Assembly: GCA_032209605.1 (NCBI GenBank)
Contig: JASFXZ010000001.1
Span: 42,722,619 to 42,786,618, forward strand
DNA from: Mactromeris polynyma
Lineage: Eukaryota; Mollusca; Bivalvia; Venerida; Mactridae
Direction: 5' to 3'
Length of the DNA stretch: 64,000 nucleotides
This document shows, one piece after another, positions 58,346 through 64,000 of the stretch (positions are counted from its first letter, which is position 1; every line of letters begins with the position of its first letter). Both the position numbers and the translations under genes were made by a program. A model generated the notes under the pieces. That model saw nothing but the letters and a program-made list of their open reading frames with translations. It was not told where the DNA came from and did no database searches.

Positions 58346-59880
58346 AGGAGATAACAGATATTGATGTAGCCATAATACTCCAATCAACTCCTAATTACAT
58401 ATTTATCCCTGAATTCAGTTGGCTCTGGCACATAAAAGATAATTCCATATGCCATGGGAAATAATTTGAAACAATTATTAATAAATCCACATTATGACAA
58501 GCTTAATTAAAATCTGAATTAAAATCAGCAGGAATAAATTTAATACCAAAAGCAGGCATAAAAACATACCAAGGCCTAAAGCCCCAGCTACTCAGGCCAA
58601 CAATGACTTCTGGTCAACCCAAAAATAGAATATCCTTCTACATAACATAACATGTACAGCAAATGATATAAATACAAATAGTTTGGTCATACAAACTAGA
58701 AGCCTTTGCCAAGTCTTGCACATCAAAGGCTGACACAAATGCAGAACAAGTAGTAGGCAACATGCAACCTACACTCACTGAATTAATGTTGATTGTCATT
58801 TGTCGACATGTGAAAAATTCTCTAGGGAGAAGTCTGTCAACAGATGTTCATTTATCAAACAAAAGTTCTGTATTTTAGGGCGGATTTGATAAAACTGACT
58901 TCACAGCTTTGAAATGACTTTGTAGTCTGTGATGAATTTTTTTTTCAATTAATATTCCTTAAACTAGGCACAAATTAGCGCTATAGTTTTCAACTAGTTT
59001 CCAAATTGGAGTTTTAGTAGCCATAATTATGTGCAGTGGCTATTTGGCTTTACCTAACAGCTATAACTTAAATTAGTGCAGAGTAAAATTCTAATTATCT
59101 CCCTAAATTAGTAAAAACAACTTATTTATAATATACATGCTAGTGTCTAATATAAATATTTAGTCCGTCTAATTTTGGGATCATCTCATGCTAGCTCTGT
59201 AATTACTGCAACTAAGTTTAAGTAATCACATATTTGTGTTTCATAACTATTGCAAATAACATAAAATAATGTAGCAAATCATTCCCACAGTATTTCTGAT
59301 TTGTAATGTCAACCTTTCAAAACAATAAAGATGATAATGTTTTTTTAATGTCATCAGTGCACAGGGAATAATACAGGCGTGACGGTGCATAAATAATTCA
59401 ATATTTACTATATGTGTTCATAGGACACAGATGCCCTCGCCTTTAATGGGCTTTTAAAGCGTTATTGATGAGAAACCAATTTTTTAAGTAGAAAAAGGAC
59501 CATAACTCCTCCAAAAATTGGTGGATAATCAATGAAATCGAACTTGAACTGTATTTTGTTATCATATACGTATGTGCCCAATATAAGTTGAATCCATCCT
59601 TTCTTTCAAGAGTTATTGATTGCAATTTTTTTTCTGGAAATGGGGAACACTTTATGCCCCTATGGTGAAGGCATAATCTGCACTAACCTAAATGACATTA
59701 TGTTCATAAGAGCTTGAAAACCATCAATTGTGTAGGTGGAAATGTAGAGGTGATGTATATAACTGACTGTCAGATTAAATCTAGGTTTTAATTGTTATTT
59801 CCTTCTAGCGCACTTCAAATCAACATATATAAACTGTGCAGGATGTGCGAACACAGCCACCAAGAACCACACAGACAATC
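58346..59880. other. No gene recognised
   Basis: AT-rich DNA without long frames, repeats or inverted structures that I can name. Confidence 0.4.
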
Positions 59881-59889
59881 CCCAGGGAA

Positions 59890-60485
59890 CAAGCTGCTTA
59901 GGCGAAGTGGGCGAAGAAGTCGCCGAATGTCCGTTCATTTCGCCAATTTTCAAAAGTATGGCGAAAATTAAGTCGCCGTTAATTTCTGGGACATGTCATT
60001 AAACAATAGGAGCCTTCGTGTAATCAAGCGAGACATCCGCAGTGCATTCATTGTATAAACATATCTATTATCGGGTTTTACTCCACGGTTTAATCAATAT
60101 TGATAAACAGCCCCAAATATTCGACTGATGAAAGTTTAGCTTCGCCTACAGCTATAATGTAAGGAGAGATCTGATTGGATAAGCGACTACTGCTGACCAA
60201 TGAGCGATAAGCTTTGTAATGAATTTCGACATGAGTGTGTTTACACGACGTGTGTGGCGAACCGACAAAGACGACAAGTTAAGCCTGTCATAAATTGATC
60301 AAACGGACGACCCTTGATAGAAAGGTGCGATATTGCAATGAATACTGCGATTACGGCGAATTTGTTGCGATTTTTCACTGTAAACGCTGTCTAGATTTTT
60401 ATTGAATATTCCTACTTTCGTTTTCAATATCGACTCGCGTTTATTTTCGTTTACGTCGGTCGCGTCATATGGTGTTTTATTCATA
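59890..60485. other. CpG-rich patch of unknown nature
   Basis: Noticeably more CG dinucleotides than the surroundings, with recurring GGCGAA / TTCGCC words (59900-59985). On the minus strand a short frame from an ATG at 60484 reads MNKTPYDATDVNENKRES and continues for 61 codons. I recognise no domain. It could be an unmethylated promoter, a first exon, or a young repeat. Confidence 0.35.
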
Positions 60486-61039
60486 CTTCATATTGATGTT
60501 AATTAAATTTCACTGGTTAACGTTTCAGTATTGCATAATTTGTCCATTTTTAATGAAACATTAAGCTGTAAGGCTAGTTTCTCATAAGGTTTGAAGGTAA
60601 ACATGTCATAATATGTAAGATGATAAATGGAGTAAAGATTTATATTTTACTTTGAGATTTTGGTTGATATATGGCTAAAAATGAAGGCTTATCGTATGCA
60701 CACTATAATTTATTCAGTGTGTGACTAGAAACATGCTTTCTTACTATTGAGGAGATTTGTAAAACATAAATTGATAGGAAGCTTTGCACTTTTTGTTAAT
60801 TTGTATGTTTCACAACTATCAAATATTAGTTATTAAAAGATCCAGTGTCATGAAGAAAAAACAAAATCAATGATGAGGAAGCGCCGTCTCCACTTCTCCC
60901 TAATTTCTCCCCACTTCTCCCTATCTCAGCTGAAGGGAGAAGTGACTTTTCCCAAAAATTTGAGCCTAGCTTTTTCCCTGATCCTTCACTGAAGCAAATC
61001 ATCTGACTGGATGGTCACTGCATGACTTTTTTTAACATC

Positions 61040-61364
61040 CTTTTTCTGTACAGTTCTTGAACTTGATTTAAGAACTTATGTAGATTTAAATTAAGAATTA
61101 TTTATGTTCTTGAACCTTATTTTGTCAAGGAATTTAGTTACTGTCCTAAATGACTAGTTCAAAAACATATGTTACCTGAGGTCAAGAATCAGTACAGTTC
61201 TTGAATTAGAGTAAAGAACTTTTTAGTTCTTGAACATCCAATTCATGTTCTAGAAAGTCAGTTCAAGGACATATATTAGTAGTTCAAGAACAGTTCTTAA
61301 GGTTCTTGAATAGTTCTTGAATGTTCAAGAAGTTGATGCTAGTTCAAGAACATTTCTCGCAGGG
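61040..61364. mobile_element. Motif-saturated block with GTTCTTGAAC words
   Basis: More than ten copies of AGTTCTTGAAC, TTCAAGAAC and AAGAACTT in both orientations. The right end is AACATTTCTCGCAGGG, whose inverse begins CCCTGCGAGAAATG, close to the CCCCTGCGAAAATTAAC that opens the inner block at 23033. The left end is not clear. Confidence 0.55.
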
Positions 61365-64000
61365 AGTAGGCCAAAACAATACAACCTGTAACAGTAAGTG
61401 AATGTCGCATAGGACAGCTGGAGGAGAGGAACGATTCCTTGCTAAGAGAGAGGGTTAACGTTACCACTTTCATGAAGCTTAAACAAATTCTCTTTAAAAG
61501 TTTTAGTTTTGTTATTCCATATACAAGAAAAAGTAACAAAGGGATATAATTCATGTACTGCCTGCTATTGGCAATATTTTCTCTCATTGTAATCCTATGC
61601 AGCTTCAAACAATCAATCATTGTAAGCATTTAAAGTACATCCCTTGCACAGCTTTTGAGTTGTGTAATATAACTAAGGGAGATTATTCAAAAATAGAGCA
61701 AGGCAGAGTCATAGTTCTTGAATAATGTATTTCCTCTAAATGTCCTCTAACATTATGTACATGTTGTTACTAACTAGGATTGCTTGCCTTACTTCATTGC
61801 TCAAAGACTGTTAAATCAGCAACAGATACAGACAGACAGTCTGATGTTCTGTAGTTTTAGACGGACGGATGGTAGATGGACAAAGAGCCTAGGTTAAACT
61901 AAAACAGATAAGCAAGAATATACATGGTTCATGAATTTTATACAGGTGACAAAAAGTATGTAATTACATGTATAAGCAAACATGCTTGAGATAATCTAAC
62001 TATGAAAACTTAGATTTCACAGACAAGAACAACTCAGGCCTGCACCAAATGACATTGAAAACTTGATCAATAAAACACTTATTTTAAAAGAATTAATTTA
62101 AAGTTACTGTTTATTTATAATAAATCAAATAGATAATTACTGCAATACAACTTAATCAAAAATAAAGGTAGCAGACCTAAAGACAATGTACAGCTGAGTG
62201 CTGAGTGAATCAAAGTTTACATCAAACATTCTCCTTAGTGGCCTTTCTATAAGAAAGTGTACTACCTGAAGAAATCTAGATGATGACATCATGGATGACA
62301 TCACAGAATGATGACATCACACACAATGTCACATGACTATAAACAATATCAAAAATGGCTGCCAAAATGCATAGACTTAGTTAAATTTGTTGTTTAAATA
62401 TATGTTCACAGTTTTATATAACAAGTGATATGAGAATAGCTGAGTTGCTGATTTAGAGGCTCATACTAATGAGTGTCTTGTATACTCAATATTTGCTTAC
62501 AATAATAGATATACAAATGAAATATAGGAAAACATGGTAGGACAAAATGGTGGGGTACACTAAAAAGTCTTGCAGTCACCACATTATGAACCAAATAACA
62601 CAGTTATGTTCAGTAATCATCCTAATAAAATGAAAAGCGGATATTTGAAAAATGAGGCAAGGTATACGGTTCTTAGGCAATGCACTTCCATTTTCCAGAT
62701 AAAAAATCTTGTAAGGGAGATAATTCCTGCCATGGGCAATTGTCAAACTTTTATTGAGAATTGTCTAGGTAAACTCGAGCCACAAGTAGTCGTTAGATCA
62801 GAATTCAATACATCAAAATATCTACCAACAACTATCTATTTCCCAATCCTTAATGAAAATAAAATGAGGAATGACATTAAAGTAATAAAATTGGCTACAA
62901 TTTTTCAATTAAATCATATATACGTACAAAATATAACATTCCGGTATCATTTCTATATCAATAAAACCAAAGGAATTTTTATTAATACTGGATGCAATAT
63001 AGTAATACAGTACTGGGTATGTTCTAAATGATATTAAATAGCGTTTCTTGACTGAATTACATATTAAATTCACGATCTTCAGACGAAAGTATGAAAGGTC
63101 ATTAAGCAACTTTTAATATACAGAAGAACATTTTATTTATATGGTAAGGTGTGGACACTTATGGGAGGGTGGATGATCATCTTTCAAGAAATCGTATATA
63201 TCCTATTATACAATATGAGAAATAATTCAATGTTAACAACTTAAGTTACTAAACCTACAACATCAACCCCTTTTTATGCATATAAATACCAGCTTGTATA
63301 TTACCGAGTTTTCAAATTCCCCCATCACACTGTTTGTGAAATAACTAGATTCTCAAATAGTTGTCTGTACTAAGGGCTGCAACCCTTTCGGTTTTCAGAA
63401 ATATAAATGTCATATGACATAATAACTTAATAATCATAAAACAGTCCCAAACCAAATTGTACATCAAAAAGAACTGAAAATAATAATTTCAGCCTTAATA
63501 CTAAGTAATAAATGTGTGCATGACGATTGTAAACGATTGTGAGTTTTTTTAAAGATTTTACCTTATCAACTGTCGTCAGTTTTGTTGTATTATCCAGCAA
63601 AAGTACACGAGACTGCAACATCAGCAGTGCTTATAACTAACATACCTATAAATTAAAGCAGACAAATCCATATATTTACTTTACTGAAGGTGACCAAAGC
63701 ACACAGCAGTGTGAACAAATATCTTCAGACAGCTAATAAGTAACTTATCTACCAAACCATACTAGCCCAGTACAGATAACAATTAAGTAAGTCTACTTAA
63801 ACTGTATAGTGACATTGTACACTAATATTAAGATACAATTGACATACACAACACATTCAAGTTGGTTGGTCATTAAGGAAGATTACTGGAGGCAGACACC
63901 TAACAGGAGATTGTATCCCTAAGGGTATAAAACTGGACACCTAAACTGGACATTGAAGTATGAATCTATTAGGAGTCTGGTGAGGATAATGTCACGAAGT
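61365..64000. other. No gene recognised
   Basis: AT-rich DNA. The longest frame (62570-63031, plus, 153 codons) has no domain I recognise and biased composition. TGATGACATCA words cluster at 62280-62325. Confidence 0.4.

Noticed and set aside
62570..63031. A 153-codon plus-strand protein gene
   Set aside because: Asn/Ile/Lys-rich composition as expected from AT-rich DNA. I see no domain, signal peptide or splice-supported extension.

Overview
The window looks like nuclear DNA from a mollusc, most likely a bivalve. It is AT-rich and intron-rich, carries no bacterial-style gene packing, and is crowded with molluscan-type repeats: tRNA-derived SINEs, short inverted-repeat elements (MITEs), minisatellites, and compound elements that begin AACAAGA and contain GACCT motifs. 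The phylum rests on repeat style and gene type; I could not run a database search.

The one clear gene is a secreted semaphorin of the invertebrate class 2 type, on the minus strand from 41864 (ATG) to 10777 (TGA). I assembled it by eye from 18 coding exons. All junctions are GT..AG, every phase matches, and the total is 2085 nt, or 694 residues plus stop. The order is signal peptide, sema domain, PSI module, one Ig domain and a short C-terminal tail, with no membrane segment. Such proteins are secreted guidance cues that act through plexin receptors.

Left edge (1-1375): the 5' part of a second minus-strand gene, probably a type II membrane, glycosyltransferase-like protein; the rest lies beyond base 1. 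From 1650 to 10745 the DNA is repeats: a 27-bp minisatellite, a LINE 3' fragment, an 884-bp inverted-repeat element, a SINE, MITE pieces, and a compound element that abuts the semaphorin stop codon. From 10.8 to 41.9 kb the semaphorin introns hold MITEs with clear termini, three copies of a palindromic 245-bp MITE, several SINEs, a segmental duplication, and a MITE split by a 2.6-kb element. From 42 to 64 kb, upstream of the gene, I recognise no coding gene. That part holds SINEs, MITEs, a 32-bp minisatellite, a 145-bp satellite-bearing element, a 29-bp minisatellite inside a SINE, and motif-saturated elements.

The most unusual signals are: (a) a tandem array that has copied the 3' splice site and first bases of semaphorin exon 7 several times; (b) a group of elements whose arms are built from one short palindromic word repeated irregularly, the word differing between elements while termini and part of the core look related; (c) minisatellites that arose inside identifiable mobile elements; and (d) a MITE whose end lies at position +6 of the exon 13 donor site.
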